DNA of 64,000 nucleotides. Origin: Stramonita haemastoma (taxonomy: Eukaryota; Mollusca; Gastropoda; Neogastropoda; Muricidae). The translations under genes and the position numbers were made by a program. Numbering within the stretch: position 1 is the stretch's first letter; the number at the start of each line of letters is the position of its first letter. The notes under the pieces are model-generated. The model had not been told where the DNA came from. It saw only the letters and a list, made by a program, of their open reading frames with translations, and ran no database searches. Location: the NCBI GenBank assembly GCA_030674155.1, contig CM060334.1:27675739-27739738 (forward strand), in the 5' to 3' direction. This document shows, piece by piece, positions 1-12,656 of the stretch.

Positions 1-387
1 GTGTATGTGTATGTCACTGTGTGTGCCTTCTGTCTGTGTGTACACGTGTGTATGTGTGCACACTGAAAGTATGCAGGTATGTGATGTTTTTACCCATGTG
101 GTATGCTGAAGCAAACAGTTAATTATTTGGAAATTATTTTACAAGTTATAGCTGTGCAATATTCATAGACCAGTAGGTCATTTTTTTTTTGTTGATAATC
201 AGCTGACTCATGTATGTAGACTAAGACATGCTAACCCTCCTATCCCTTTTCTGTCTGGCTGGCTGTCACTTTTCTGAAATTCTTTCTTATGAGTTGACAC
301 ATGTGATTTATCAGTTGTACATGGTTTTATTTATTTCTGCACGCAATGACGTGCTTGAAAACTGAAAAACAAAATATGACCATCAGA

Positions 388-391
<4 letters not shown>

Positions 392-418
<27 letters not shown>

Positions 419-432
419 TGTGTTTGTGTGTT

Positions 433-504
<72 letters not shown>

Positions 505-505
505 T

Positions 506-556
<51 letters not shown>

Positions 557-581
557 TAGGTGTGTGTGTGTGTGTGTGTGT
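392..581. repeat. Compound GT/GA microsatellite
   Basis: Interrupted (GT)n from about 392 to 498 is followed by (GA)n to about 554, then another short (GT)n. Open frames here encode only Cys-Val, Thr-His, Arg-Glu or Ser-Leu dipeptides and are artefacts. Confidence 0.95.
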
Positions 582-1179
582 GCTGTGGCGCACGCTCTTT
601 CACACAAGAACATGGAAAATTATTAGCTGACACTTCATTATCCTTACTAATAGTAATACTATGGATCTATCAGAGGGACCTGCATGGCAATTAATAGTCA
701 GTATCCACATTTCTTCCCATCCTCCAATAAGCCCAAATATATGTTAGCTAGTAATCAATCCACACTTTTACCTGTTTAGTGCGCTTTTCATTAATTAATG
801 GGCAGAGAGAAAAAAACAACAACACATGGATAATGCAATTAATGATCCAGTTGGCACAGTTGCCCTCATAATAATCATACTTTGCACCAGTTGGTACATG
901 GAGTTAATCACCGTTGGGCTGAAAATGCTAATGATATATCCCCACTGCGTGGTCTGGTAGGCAGAACGCTCTGCATGATTTATACAGGAGGGAATTATTT
1001 GCCAAGCTGAGCATGTTGGCCCATTCAGCCTCCCTTGCCTCGCCTCATTAACACCGCTGTGAGTCTGCAGTAAATCACATCCCCATTCTGCTCTGTGGGC
1101 ATGCACAAGTTTACTGTGCGCATGCATTTTCCATTTGCCCTGCTCATGTTTCATGCTGGCATTTGCTCTTGTAATTGCT

Positions 1180-1203
1180 GCCCCCCCCCCCCCCCCCCCC
1201 CCC
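1180..1203. repeat. Poly-C tract
   Basis: An uninterrupted run of more than 20 C. It is one of many C or G homopolymers in this window. Confidence 0.95.
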
Positions 1204-1387
1204 ACTCGGAGTGCTGTGCATACCTTTATTTGTGGTTTGGTGGTGGAAAGAGGAGGTATCAGGGGGTGAAAGCTGGTATTAGGGGTTGGGTGGGGATGTA
1301 GAGTTGTCGAGAAAAATAAAGATGTTGAATGGTAGCTGGGAGGTGGGGTGAGAGGAGGATGGGTGGGTGAGTGGGTTGGGGGGTGGG

Positions 1388-1389
<2 letters not shown>

Positions 1390-1464
<75 letters not shown>
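1390..1464. repeat. (GA)n microsatellite
   Basis: About 37 GA units without an obvious interruption. Confidence 0.95.
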
Positions 1465-1466
<2 letters not shown>

Positions 1467-3626
1467 GCTTCATTACTGGAGTATTGGTACATATCGTGGT
1501 ACTTGAATTGGTATGACAGACATCTTTAGATTATAAATCTGTTCAGTGTTCTGTGAGAAACATACCTTGTCAGGAACCCAAGGAAATTTTTGTTGTGGGT
1601 TTTTATTTTTATTATTTTATTTTTAAAAAATAAATTTTGATTCTTTGGCTTGAATTTGGTTTGTAATGTTGCTTATTTGGTTTCCTGTACTTTATTCAGA
1701 GTGAGCATTTTGTCATCTTCAGGTAATTTGCAGCTCACCATGCTGAAATAGTGACACTGACAGATGTATTGAATATAAAAAAAATCAGACTTTGTGTATA
1801 TATTTCTGTTTTTTGTTTGTCATTTTCATTTCACTTTTTGGGACAGTTCAGCATTACTATTATTTGATAGCCTGGTGCATATCATGAAACCATATTCACA
1901 CATTATTCATCTTTATTGTTGATTCGATTTGTGTTATTTCTGTGTACTTTTTTTTTTTTTTTGTACTGTATATATAATCTTGGTGTGGGTTTGTGGGTCT
2001 TTTCTTTTCTTTTTCTTTTTTTTTTTGTGTCGAGGGTCGTATTTTCCTGCACGTTGGTATTGAATGCATTATTATACATCTTTGTTTATTTGAGTTGATT
2101 TGACTTTTCTTTTTTTCCCCTTGTTTTTGTTTGGAGGTTTGATTTGGTGTGGTGTTTTTGCCCTGTACAGGAGGTATCACTATCTTAATGGACTGTCCCT
2201 TTCTCGGTGAGTTTTGCTTCACGGTAGTCACGGTGAGGGGCATTGGTGCATGCATCATGGGAAATGGGCATGAATGGCACTTTGTCAAACATAGTTGTCA
2301 AGGTCGTATCATCTTTTTTGTATTGTGTATTATTGCATCGCCGCTGTTGTCATTGAAAGTGCAGTCATCCTTCATCACATCAGCTTTTGTGTTCTGCTCA
2401 CATTCAACTTCAAAAAAAGAAGATTTTTTTTAATTGGTTGGAAAAGGTAATGGGGGGGGGGGGGGGGGTTAAACTGTTTTATTATCACAATGTTTTTGTA
2501 TTGAACACATTACCAGAGACTACCAACATGATACTGCATGTTCAATATTTCAAACCAAGTCTCTTAAAAAGAAAATGTGTTGAATATGTTTTTGTTTCTT
2601 CAAAGCAGAAAATCTGTTGAAAGTTGTTCTTTCAAACCTTTTCTCAAAGCAGATATCTGTTGAAAAGCTTTTTGATTTTGCGAAAGTAACAAAAAAATAG
2701 TCTCCCACAGACTATTGGTGATTTGATTAATTTAAGCAGCATAGCTTTTCAGAAATCCAGCTCAATCTGCCTCTTTCTCTCTTAGTATGACAGTGGAAAT
2801 GAAACTAAAAGTGACCCTGGTTAGGGCAGGAACTGATGTCTGCTTGCTTGTCAACTGGTATCTTGCACACTGGCATGCTTTAAAAACCCATCCACTTTTG
2901 CGAAGTTAAGCCGACTTTGCACCTAGAGAGGGATGGGCTCAGCCAGGGGTACCTTACCAAGACACACTGCTGGAAAATTTCATTGCAGGTGGCCCCAAAG
3001 GAAAATCATCGAGTCCAACTATAAAACTCTTGACAGGAACCTTCGCAAATCTGTCCAATAAGAGAGTCATAGCTTGTCCAGGACCAATCCGTGCTTTCAC
3101 TTGCTTTTGGTCCAATGACTGGCCTTGTTCATCAACTGAGTTGGCCAAGCAAGTTTTCTCCCATCCCATCTGTGTGTGGGTGTGGCGCACATATACTTGT
3201 GTATATATATATGCGGCTGTGTCTGTGTGCATTTATTGGCAAGATAACAAGAGTTGTAAGATGTGGTTTTAACACAGCTCTTTGGAAAGGTCTGTTTTTT
3301 TGCACAGCTCTTTGAAAAGGTCTGGGTTTTTTAAATTTTTTATTATTGTTCTGAATTAAATTACTGTTGATTTTCTCATTGAACAAAAAGGAAATAAAAT
3401 GATAGAGAGTAGGTAATGTAGGGACAGATGATCCATCAACTTCAGTGTGCTTCTGGGTGGTTTGTCTTACTGGATTCTGCAAAACTACAAAGGACGAGAC
3501 TGTCTGAAACTGTTAGATACCAACAAAGGACTTTTTTTCATTCTGAACTAAGGGAAGGCATTCTTTGGTTCAAGTTTGTTCCAGGTTGTTAAAAGAGTGT
3601 GTTTATTCTATACAGTCTACTGACAC

Positions 3627-3658
3627 CCCCCCCCCCCCCCCCCCCCCCTTTTTTTTTT
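3627..3658. repeat. Poly-C followed by poly-T
   Basis: A C-run passes directly into a T-run, giving a pure pyrimidine block. The same C-then-T arrangement recurs at about 9411, 24480 and 38162. Confidence 0.9.
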
Positions 3659-3889
3659 CACCCCTGAGGATGAGAAAGGACACATGTTTTTTTTTGTATT
3701 GTCAGTGCGAGTAGCATTGGAGCTAGTACCTGCTGAAACTACTAGTTAATATCCAAATGACTTGAGGAAACCAGCTTAATTTTGAAAAAAAGAGGATATT
3801 TGGAGTTATTCACAATATTGTTGTTGTTTTTTCATTCCTCAGCTAGAGCTCTGAGGTTTACCAATAATAAGATTTTTGTATATATACAG

Positions 3890-4220
3890 CCAATTTTTGG
3901 CCATCATGAAGATAGCTGCATTCCGACTTCAGGAAGGTATGCTGGGTATGTTTGTGTTTTCATAACCCCCTGAGTGCTGACAAGAATTATGGGATCTTTA
4001 ACATGCTTATTTGAACTTCTGCTTGTGGATATATACATGAAGGAAATTGCGGCTTTGGCAGGTTTGCACTTGAAATTGACCTGGGAGATAATAAAAAAAA
4101 ACAAAAACAAAAAAACCACCCTTTACTCACCAGACTCCACCAAGAATCAAAATTCACACCCAGGACTTCATGAACCCATAGGATTAAAGTCAAAACGTTC
4201 ACCACTTGGCTGTAGGGTAT
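3890..4220 (-). mobile_element. tRNA-derived SINE, minus orientation
   Basis: The segment has a degenerate tRNA-like head at its right end; read on the minus strand, 'AGCCAAGTGGTGAACG' near 4190-4213 resembles an A box. A degenerate B-box-like stretch lies near 4155. The body ('gggatctttaacatgc', 'gacctgggagat') matches a layout I recognise as a common molluscan SINE. Boundaries are approximate. It lies in probable CRTC intron. Confidence 0.6.
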
Positions 4221-4442
4221 GTCACAATGTCATTTAGATCTTGTCAAAGTTTTGACAAATAAGGGAGTGATGTGTATAATATGCATACATGTATACAAAA
4301 TAATCCATTTTTTGTCTGTGGTTTCATTCTGAAATAAACTGTCAGCAAATAATAATATAAAAAAAAAATCACTAACCAATCAAAACAATGCCAAAACAAC
4401 CAAAGAAGAGAGCAAACAAATTTCTGAAGCACTCAAACGCAC

Positions 4443-4443
4443 C

Positions 4444-4517
<74 letters not shown>
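4443..4517. repeat. (CA)n microsatellite
   Basis: About 37 CA units. Confidence 0.95.
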
Positions 4518-4521
<4 letters not shown>

Positions 4522-5049
4522 CACACCACACCTTTCTCATGTTACATAATTCATCACTTCATCTGACATCAGCTGAAAACATGGGCATGTCATACATTTT
4601 GTTGTATTGGTGCAGGTACGCGTAACACTTGTGGAAGACATTAGCCAATAATACTCCAGTTCAAATAACAAAGCAGAAAGAATTATATATGTTCATCTTT
4701 CTTTATTGAACTAAAACCCAGAAAATAAACTCTTTCTGAAAAGCAGCCTTGCTGTCGCTTGATCTTTTTGGACTTCCTGACCCTTTTTAACTTGTATTCC
4801 ATCCCTCACTTCTTTTGCTTTGTAGTCTCTTTTGAATGACTGACGTGTAGATGATGAGAGATTTTAACCTCAGCTCCTGGTATTGGCAAACTAATGATGT
4901 GCACTTCCAGGTGTGAATGCCCGGATATGTTTCGCCAGCATTTTGATTTTATTAATCAAGCAAACACTGTGAAAGCAAGAATCAGAAAAGAACACAAAAT
5001 AATTTGCTTGCAGTGAAGGTTTTTCAGTATACACACTGACTGACTGACT

Positions 5050-5050
<1 letters not shown>

Positions 5051-5133
<83 letters not shown>
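5051..5133. repeat. (AC)n microsatellite next to a SINE
   Basis: About 41 AC units, preceded by a short GACT repeat and abutting the SINE that begins near 5134. Confidence 0.95.
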
Positions 5134-5135
<2 letters not shown>

Positions 5136-5475
5136 GGGACGGGATAGCCTAGTGGCCAGAACATTGCGCTTGCAATTTGACGACCCGGGTTCGATACCAG
5201 TTGGAGGAGATTTTTCTACTGGAGTTAACATCAGTGCTGACTCCACTCTCCCCCAAAGTCCTTCAGATGAGACTAAAACCGAGGCCCAGTGGTGAACGCA
5301 TGCAGAACATCTTGCACACACGTTAAATCTTGTTACGCTATTCGTAAAGTAGCCATCGTGTGCCGGGGAACAGATGACATTTACAAAACTGCATACACAT
5401 GGGACTGGATGTAAAAAAGCACATGAGTACTTATCCCATTATCCTCGATATAAAAGAATAAAATAAATAAAATAA
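5134..5475 (+). mobile_element. tRNA-derived SINE, nearly full length
   Basis: The head carries a clear RNA polymerase III A box ('TAGCCTAGTGG' near 5144) and B box ('GGTTCGATACC' near 5187), about 45 bases apart as in tRNA. The body contains 'ccttcagatga', and the tail carries 'ggactggatgtaaaaaagca' followed by an A-rich end. Pieces of the same tail recur inverted near 10835 and 19908, and the mid-body recurs near 29365. The structure argues against a functional tRNA gene because the rest of the cloverleaf is missing and a ~250-base body follows. Confidence 0.85.
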
Positions 5476-7364
5476 AAAAACAATATGATACATGCAAAGA
5501 GAAACAAGCCACACCACACGCAAAAGAGCTAGAGAGAGAGAATGAGGGTGGAGGTATGAGTGAAACTCTATGACTTGGATTCTTCAGGAATTTTCAGCCT
5601 TTTCCTCCCCAGTTTCAACAGTGGAGAACTTCACCCCTGAAATATACATCCGCTAATGGTATAGTATTGCTCATGAAACTGTTGGTATATTATAGCAGAC
5701 ACAGGTTGAGTTACCCAGTGTGTTGCCGCCACAGGTCACGCCTCTGTAGGTAAGCCCTCACCTTTCACAGCCCCTCAGGGTCTGCTGTCCCATCATGGGC
5801 AGGGTTGCACATCATGGTAAGGCCCTATGATGCTCATTTCAAATATTGTAGTAGGTTTCACATCTAAGAAAGAGACAGTTAGGGAAAAAAAAGATTTCAC
5901 AAAGTACTGTTGGACTTCAGTGAAAAAAAAAGGCATTGAATTTTCCAGTGATGTTTGTGAGTGAGGTGGGAAAAAAAGGATGAAAACACACAGGCTAGGA
6001 TGTGTAATGAGAGAGATAAGAGAAAAGATATAATTTACAAATCAAGATTCTTGTTCTTTTCTCCCTGATCTCATTGAGCACTGCACTGAAGTCCTCAAGT
6101 TGTATTTCTTGGGCAAGTTGTACTTTGCGGAGCCCATCCATCCATAGGTACTAGGTGCATGCTGGCTTCTGTAACCACTGAATACATTACTGGCATGAAA
6201 TTGCGAGATTTGGAATGTGCATATTATTATCATCTGCATGCATGTATTCTTGAGGGGAATTAAGACATTGGAAGGTCTTTGCTTTAAGTTGACCTAAGAG
6301 AATATTACTCCTTCCCCCCCCCCCCCTCACCAACCTGTAATTCATCAGATATTACAGTAAATATTCAAGCCCATGACATGGATATATGGGTTATAACTCA
6401 CTCCATCCACTCATCCGTAATTTCAATGTTTCAATATAAACAACATACAGAATTTACACCAATTTGGGGACCCAAACTGTAATGGCTTGTTAGATTTCTA
6501 TGATGTTTCATTTTGAAATGTGTCCTCTTATTAGATGACATCTGGTATGATCTTGCTAAGATGTGATGATGAAAAAAACTGGCCTCTGTGAGTTCTTCAC
6601 TTTGGTTTTGGTTTTAGTAATCGCTTAGGTCCGCACCACACAAAGTAACCCTCCACACCCCACACTCCCGAAAAAAAATTAAGCAAACAAAATACAAAAA
6701 ACTCCACACAGATATTAGATGTAGAAAAGTCTCTCCTCACGTTGTTTTGGATACAGCAGAAATCTGTTTAACTCATAGATGTGCAATCCTTATGTTGGAA
6801 CTTCACACTCAATTTCTTATCCCCCCCCCCCTTTCTTCTTTCATCCTCTCATTCTAAATTTCTACCCCATTTTCAGCCTTGTATCCTTAAAGGTATTCGG
6901 TACACAGTCTTTGAATGTTGTTGTGGAGGGTCCTGTCTGTAGCTATTGTTTTTTCTGGTTCTTGTAAGGTTCTGGGCTCATACCTTCATTAACTTAAGAC
7001 AAACTGAACATCCTCCCAACACTTCTGGACAGGCTTATAGGGCTGTCATTCATCACTTGGTTTAAAGATCTGGTGTTGAGTGTGCCTGTCTGCAGGTCTG
7101 TCTTTAAAAAAAAGTTTGCTAAAAATAATAGATTGTGTCAGTGATTTTTACAGTGTCAGAGAAACAAGTACAATGTAAAGGGATATTGGGGGAAAAAAAT
7201 CATATAAACCAACATAACATGTTTGTTATGGATGTATCTTGCTTATTTCATTGCATGGTTGCTAGGTATTGCATCATAGGTACAGAAGGTATGTTTTGCA
7301 TGCACTTTTCCATAACTCTCTTTCTCACACACAGGCACACACACACATATACTAACACATACAG

Positions 7365-7365
<1 letters not shown>

Positions 7366-7414
<49 letters not shown>

Positions 7415-7450
7415 CCCCCCCCCCCCCCCCCCCCCCACACACACTCGCAC
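7366..7450. repeat. (CA)n microsatellite containing poly-C
   Basis: (CA)n is followed by about 22 C and then more CA. Weaker CA-rich sequence continues to about 7530. Confidence 0.95.
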
Positions 7451-7771
7451 ACGCATACACATGCAAACACATACTCATGCACACACTCGTTCACACATGC
7501 ATATACATATGCACACACATACACTCATGAGCACCAGCTAATCATCTGATCCAACAAAATAGAAACGACTGATAGCCACCAGCATTAGTACCCCACAGGG
7601 CACTATTTCTGCTTGATTTTTTGCCTTCTCAGAATTACAGTATGATATAGTTAGAATGGGCCAAGGATGTGATAAAAGTCAACTGAGATTGAAATTGGTT
7701 TGCATTAGTCTTGTGACAAGTTTTGTATACATGTGTAGTGTATTTGTATTATTCATGTATTGGTTGGAAAA

Positions 7772-7772
7772 T

Positions 7773-7862
<90 letters not shown>
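7772..7862. repeat. Compound (GT)n-(GA)n microsatellite
   Basis: About 28 GT units pass directly into about 17 GA units. Confidence 0.95.
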
Positions 7863-7866
<4 letters not shown>

Positions 7867-8491
7867 ATGTATATCATATTTTACCACCAGTCCCTTTTTT
7901 TTTTCTTCATCTTACATTACCTCCCTCCCTTCCTGATACATGTATGTATAACCCAGTGGCAGTGATGTAGCAGTTTTCTCATACAGATTTTCCTCTGTAA
8001 CAGTCGGGTCTGTGTAACAATGTCAGATTCTCCTGTGTAACAATCGGGTCTGTGCAACAATGTCCTGGTCCAGGTGGACTGATTTATCCACCATTATCCC
8101 TTCAGATGAGTCAAGATTATTCCCCCCTCCTCCTCCTCCTTCCCCCCTTCTATCGCCCCCCCCCCCCCCCCCCCTTCCTTCATTTCTCTTCTCAGCGGAG
8201 TTTGATGTGAATTCCCCACTAGGAGTGGCCTTGGTGACAGCTGGGTCATAACTGTTTCCTTTTCCCCATGTCCTCCTGTCCTTCATTTCTCTTTTTCCCT
8301 CGTCTCTTGGCGTCTGTCTTCTTTGTCTGTCTTGAACACTCTGTGGCTTGTCTGTCTGTCTTGTCTGTCTGTCTTGCTTTCTGTTGGTTATGGTAGGTTT
8401 TCCTGGCTGGCTGTCTCTCATATTCTGTGTCTTTTGGTTACAGTCTCTGTGTCCTTGTTTTGTTTTGTTTTTTATTTGTGTCTCCTCTTCC

Positions 8492-8493
<2 letters not shown>

Positions 8494-8545
<52 letters not shown>

Positions 8546-8588
8546 TATACTCTGTCACTGTGTGTATGTGTGGAGGAGGGGAGAGAGA

Positions 8589-8672
<84 letters not shown>
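8494..8672. repeat. Compound (GT)n and (GA)n microsatellites
   Basis: A GT tract to about 8544 and a GA tract from about 8580 to 8672, separated by a short unique spacer. Confidence 0.95.
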
Positions 8673-8678
<6 letters not shown>

Positions 8679-9369
8679 GAACTTTTTTTTCAGATAGTGA
8701 CTGGTGAGATACAAAATTCATAAAATCAGCAGTACTATAAAGTCTGTGTATTTTAGATTATAGTTATGCTAGGAGTACAGTATGATTCTTTGTTTTTTTT
8801 TCCTTGGGGGGGGGGGGGGGGGTATATATTTTTAAATAGAATTTTAATGTTCTGTTTATGTTTGCATTGCATGAAAAAGATGGAAACAAAAAACAACAAC
8901 AAAAACAGTACTGTGTTTGTATGCTTGTATCAGTGCTTTGTGAAGCATCATCGTATTCTGGTGCTATGTGTTTGAAATATTTAAAAACACACACATATAC
9001 AGATGCATGTATCAGTATGTGTATATTGATGCTGTGATTTTATGACGTGTTTTGTGTATTTGTATATATTTGGATGTAATGTCACACGTGTATGAAATAC
9101 TCCCAAATTCCCTTTTGTATCCATGACACGATCATGAAGAATTTATGACCTGTGTGTGTGTGCTGATGGTGCATTTATTCTGGTGAGAAGTTTGAAAAGC
9201 TTGTGCTTGTGCTGTATTTGGAGTCTGTACTTGAATTAATGTCGTTTTGATGAAGAGATGGGTAATGTACAATTATCATTTATGCATATGAAAATCAGAA
9301 GTTTAGATTGACAGGGTTTTTTTTAATGGTCTTCACACCAAACAAATAAACAAAAATATTTACCAGCCC

Positions 9370-9370
<1 letters not shown>

Positions 9371-9411
<41 letters not shown>

Positions 9412-9592
9412 TTTTAAAAAAACACTCCCAACAAACAAACAAAAAACACAACCTCCCCCCCTTTAAAAAAAACACTCCCAACAAACAAACAAAAAACATG
9501 AACACAATCTCTTCATACACATATTCTTTATTGTCACTCCCCCCAAACAAAAAATCCCCTACAACTCACACCCCCCCCCCCCCCCCCCCCCC
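9371..9592. repeat. 41-base poly-C and a duplicated A/C-rich unit
   Basis: An uninterrupted 41-base C run (9371-9411) is followed by two copies of a ~60-base unit containing 'cactcccaacaaacaaacaa' (near 9422 and 9472). A further poly-C run lies at about 9570-9592. Confidence 0.9.
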
Positions 9593-10531
9593 ACCTCCCT
9601 CCAAAGAAATCAAAACAAAAAAACACATAAAAAATGAAAGAAAACGTTTAAAGCAAATAAAACTTGTTTATGAGACTGGATAGAGTATACTATTGATAAG
9701 CAGTCAGTGGCCTGCGATTGGAGTTTACCATGCAGGAGACAGATCAGGTTGAGAGCAGGTGTGAAATCTTCACTTGACGAAGATCTTAGGAATTGAAATC
9801 CTTGTGACAATGTGAGGCTTCAATAAACAAAGAATAGCTGCATGAAAGACACTGTACAGAATGGAAAATAGAGTCAGGTGTTCAGTGCAGCTTTCATTTA
9901 GTACATATGTAACTGTAAGGAACCCATTGTATTGAGCTGTTTAGTGACCAAAAATTCTCAGATAAAAATTCTGTTCCTGGCAAAGAAATCTGGACATGGG
10001 TTTCCTTTCAACAACAACAACAAAAAAATGGGGGGGGGGGGAGATTGTGATGGTGGTGAATTCCTCAGATTCAGAATATTTTCAAGGTAAAATTGAAACT
10101 TGTTTTATAAATGAGTGAGAAATCTTTGTTAAGCTAGTTTATGCTGGGCATCTTGAACCAGGCAGAGCTTGTCTTGTCATCAGGACACATATTGTATACT
10201 GGGTATTATCAAACTGGCTGAGTAACTTTTTCACATATGGGAAAGATTTTGTAATTTGTGCGTTTGCACTCACAGAACCTCAGTTCATGAAATAAGGTGT
10301 CAATAGAAGGATTGACAGTAAATGAAGTCCAAACCAGTGTTGACTCCAGAGTAGGGAAAAAAATCCTTAAAAGGACACCTTTGAAATGAATTGGATTACC
10401 ATCTGATCACGAGTCTGAAACTCCAGTTGGCTGTTCCACCTCCATTTTCAAGGTACAGTGTGGGAGAAAACTAGAGACATGTGACTGACTTTATGGTGGA
10501 GGGTGACATAGTTGCTTACACTGTGTTGCAG

Positions 10532-10640
10532 GACCCATTCCGACTCTGCCCTGCATACCAGCGCCATGGGACCCTCCCCAGGCAACGGGACCAACGAGCA
10601 GTACAGCCACCCCCTAACACCCCTCCTACACACAAACGCA
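10532..10640 (+). CDS. CRTC: CRTC exon with the SIK/14-3-3 phosphosite (contains a frame break)
   Basis: This is an internal exon of a CREB-regulated transcription coactivator. It encodes 'RTHSDSALHTSAMGPSP', closely matching the CRTC motif around CRTC2 Ser171 and CRTC1 Ser151. In known CRTCs, SIK and AMPK-family kinases phosphorylate that serine, 14-3-3 binds it, and the protein stays cytoplasmic until dephosphorylated. The acceptor is 'gttgcag' before 10532 and the donor is gtaagc at 10641. The exon opens at codon position 3. The 5' two-thirds read in one frame and the last third reads best one frame over ('PNTPPTHKR'). Only that second frame ends in the phase needed by the next exon. The switch falls at a five-C run near 10610-10615, as if one C were missing. 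The alternative is an unseen mini-exon. Confidence 0.88.
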
Positions 10641-10698
10641 GTAAGCCTAGAACTTTTAATAATTTTTTTTAAACGTTTAGATGTTTTGTTGATTAAAC

Positions 10699-10699
<1 letters not shown>

Positions 10700-10762
<63 letters not shown>
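10700..10762. repeat. 63-base poly-C homopolymer
   Basis: An uninterrupted run of 63 C, only 60 bases inside the intron after the CRTC exon donor. It is the longest homopolymer in the window. Its length is likely to be approximate in any assembly. Confidence 0.95.
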
Positions 10763-10831
10763 TTTAAAAAATATGTAATAAATTTAAGTGTGTGTGAGAG
10801 ACAAAGTATTTTAGGCAGGCAAAGTATTTTA

Positions 10832-10893
10832 TTCGAGGATAATAGATAAGCACTTGTGTGCTTTTTTACATCCAGTCCCCGCCCTTTTCAGGG
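10832..10893 (-). mobile_element. SINE 3' tail fragment, inverted
   Basis: 'gcttttttacatccagtccc' is the reverse complement of the tail of the SINE at 5134-5475. Only the 3' part is recognisable. Confidence 0.65.
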
Positions 10894-11209
10894 ATACATC
10901 AAATTGAGAAGATACTAAACAATAAACTTTACGCAATACCAAACAACACCAAGAATAAGGACACTATATATGAAAAGGTAATAAAAAAAAATGCACTCGA
11001 TCAGAAAACAAAAATCTGAAGTCACAATAAAAGATTTTGATTATGGAAGAGAAGAAAGCGTTAATGGATGAAGAGCAAACAAGAGAATAAAATGAAATAA
11101 ACAACTCAAGAAAAAACATCAAACCACCACCATCTGTCAAAAATTATACATGTGATATAAATCATACATTTGGATAAAGGGGAAAATTTAAAAACTAATA
11201 TCCTTATTT

Positions 11210-11211
<2 letters not shown>

Positions 11212-11241
<30 letters not shown>
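11212..11241. repeat. 30-base poly-G tract
   Basis: An uninterrupted G run. Confidence 0.95.
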
Positions 11242-11242
<1 letters not shown>

Positions 11243-11377
11243 GACATACTACCAATAAAAATATAATTAAAATAAATCAGAATTATTATCATTATGTTTT
11301 TTTTTTTACATAGAACATCCTAGATGTTTCAAAATAGGCAAAACATTTTTATCAATCGGATAATGTTCTACATACAC

Positions 11378-11561
11378 TCACACACAGACACACACAGACG
11401 CACACACACACACACACACACACACAGACGCACACACACACACAGACACACACACATAGACACACAGAGACACACACACATTCTCACACACACATATACA
11501 CAGAAACATACACTCAATCACACACACATACACACACACACTCACACACACGCACACACAA

Positions 11562-11629
<68 letters not shown>

Positions 11630-11638
11630 ACACACACA

Positions 11639-11688
<50 letters not shown>
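11378..11688. repeat. Interrupted (CA)n microsatellite
   Basis: About 300 bases of CA-rich repeat with scattered CAGA, CATA and CGCA variants, becoming purer toward the right end. Long His/Thr and Cys/Val frames here are artefacts. Confidence 0.95.
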
Positions 11689-12050
11689 TTTCACTGGTTC
11701 TCGCACATTTCATCAAAAAAACCACTTCATTCTAAGGAAATATATGCCTTGAATTCTGAGTGAAATCATAACCGAACGGAACACAAGAGGAATCTATCCG
11801 CTGTAAGGCACATATTTTGGGACATATATACCCTAATATCTTATATCTTATCAATCTTCTGAGCACAATCATAAAATGTATGTTTCTAATTATATTTTAT
11901 GTGGTAGTGGACAAAATTGTTCAGTGTTATTTTTTCCTTTTTTTACGATCATTAATTAAAATTTTACATGGAAATCATTACATTCATCACACGTAATTAT
12001 CAAAAAGGGAGTACAAGATATGAACAAACATTTCTCAATATGGATGGTAA

Positions 12051-12054
12051 GAGA

Positions 12055-12117
<63 letters not shown>
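12051..12117. repeat. (GA)n microsatellite
   Basis: About 30 GA units. Confidence 0.95.
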
Positions 12118-12120
<3 letters not shown>

Positions 12121-12406
12121 ATCACTAACTAGTGACACACAAATCAAATTCAATATAGCTATATAAAATGAACATCTACACATCGTAGATAAAATACACA
12201 TAGTTTATATATACTGTAATGATCAATCTCAGTGAATAGCCTATGTAATCACAAAAATGAATAACAACACAGCATAATTAAAAAACACATACTAACTAAA
12301 CTTTAAACATTGAGATATTAAACATTTATCAAACTCAATAATAATCAAATTTCAGATTAAAATTGAAAACATAAGTATGAATACAGCCTTCATCAAGATA
12401 GAAGAG

Positions 12407-12550
12407 ACAGACAGACAGACAGACAGAGAGAGAGAGAGAGAGAGAGAGAGGGGAGAGGGAGGGAGGGAGGGAGAGAGGGAGAGGGATATGGTGATATATA
12501 TACATTATATATATATACATATATATATACATATATATATACATATACAT

Positions 12551-12586
<36 letters not shown>

Positions 12587-12635
12587 CATAAATACACACA
12601 CACACATATACACATACACACATATATATGTATAT
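12407..12635. repeat. GACA/GA/TA/CA compound microsatellite at the LINE 3' end
   Basis: (GACA)n, (GA)n and GGGA repeats to about 12485 lead into (TA)n with TATATAC units to about 12590, then (CA)n. The TA/TATAC part lies directly after the stop codon and very short 3' UTR of the minus-strand LINE, so it may include the element's own 3' tail repeat. Confidence 0.85.
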
Positions 12636-12656
12636 ATCCAACAGGATGAGTCTGGT

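Larger units (their letters stand above)
1..10531. other. Non-coding DNA, probably a CRTC intron
   Basis: No recognisable exon was found here on either strand. The next coding exon, at 10532, opens in the third codon position, so an upstream CRTC exon must exist, and this stretch is most simply intron sequence. It holds long GT/GA/CA microsatellites, several poly-C runs and SINE copies, listed separately. I looked for CRTC N-terminal signatures (the CREB-binding helix and the Gly-Gly-Ser-Leu-Pro region) and saw none, so those exons probably lie upstream of the window. A short exon could have been missed. Confidence 0.6.

Noticed and set aside
331..633. Thr-His, Ser-Leu and Cys-Val frames here and in other microsatellites
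   Set aside because: Dipeptide frames arise from (CA)n and (GA)n repeats in every reading frame.
2149..2220. Exon-like 'tgtacag ... gtgagt' interval
   Set aside because: The short peptide does not resemble any CRTC segment and no phase support exists.
5134..5210. Possible tRNA gene
   Set aside because: A and B boxes are present, but the acceptor stem and anticodon arm are not convincing and a SINE body and tail follow.
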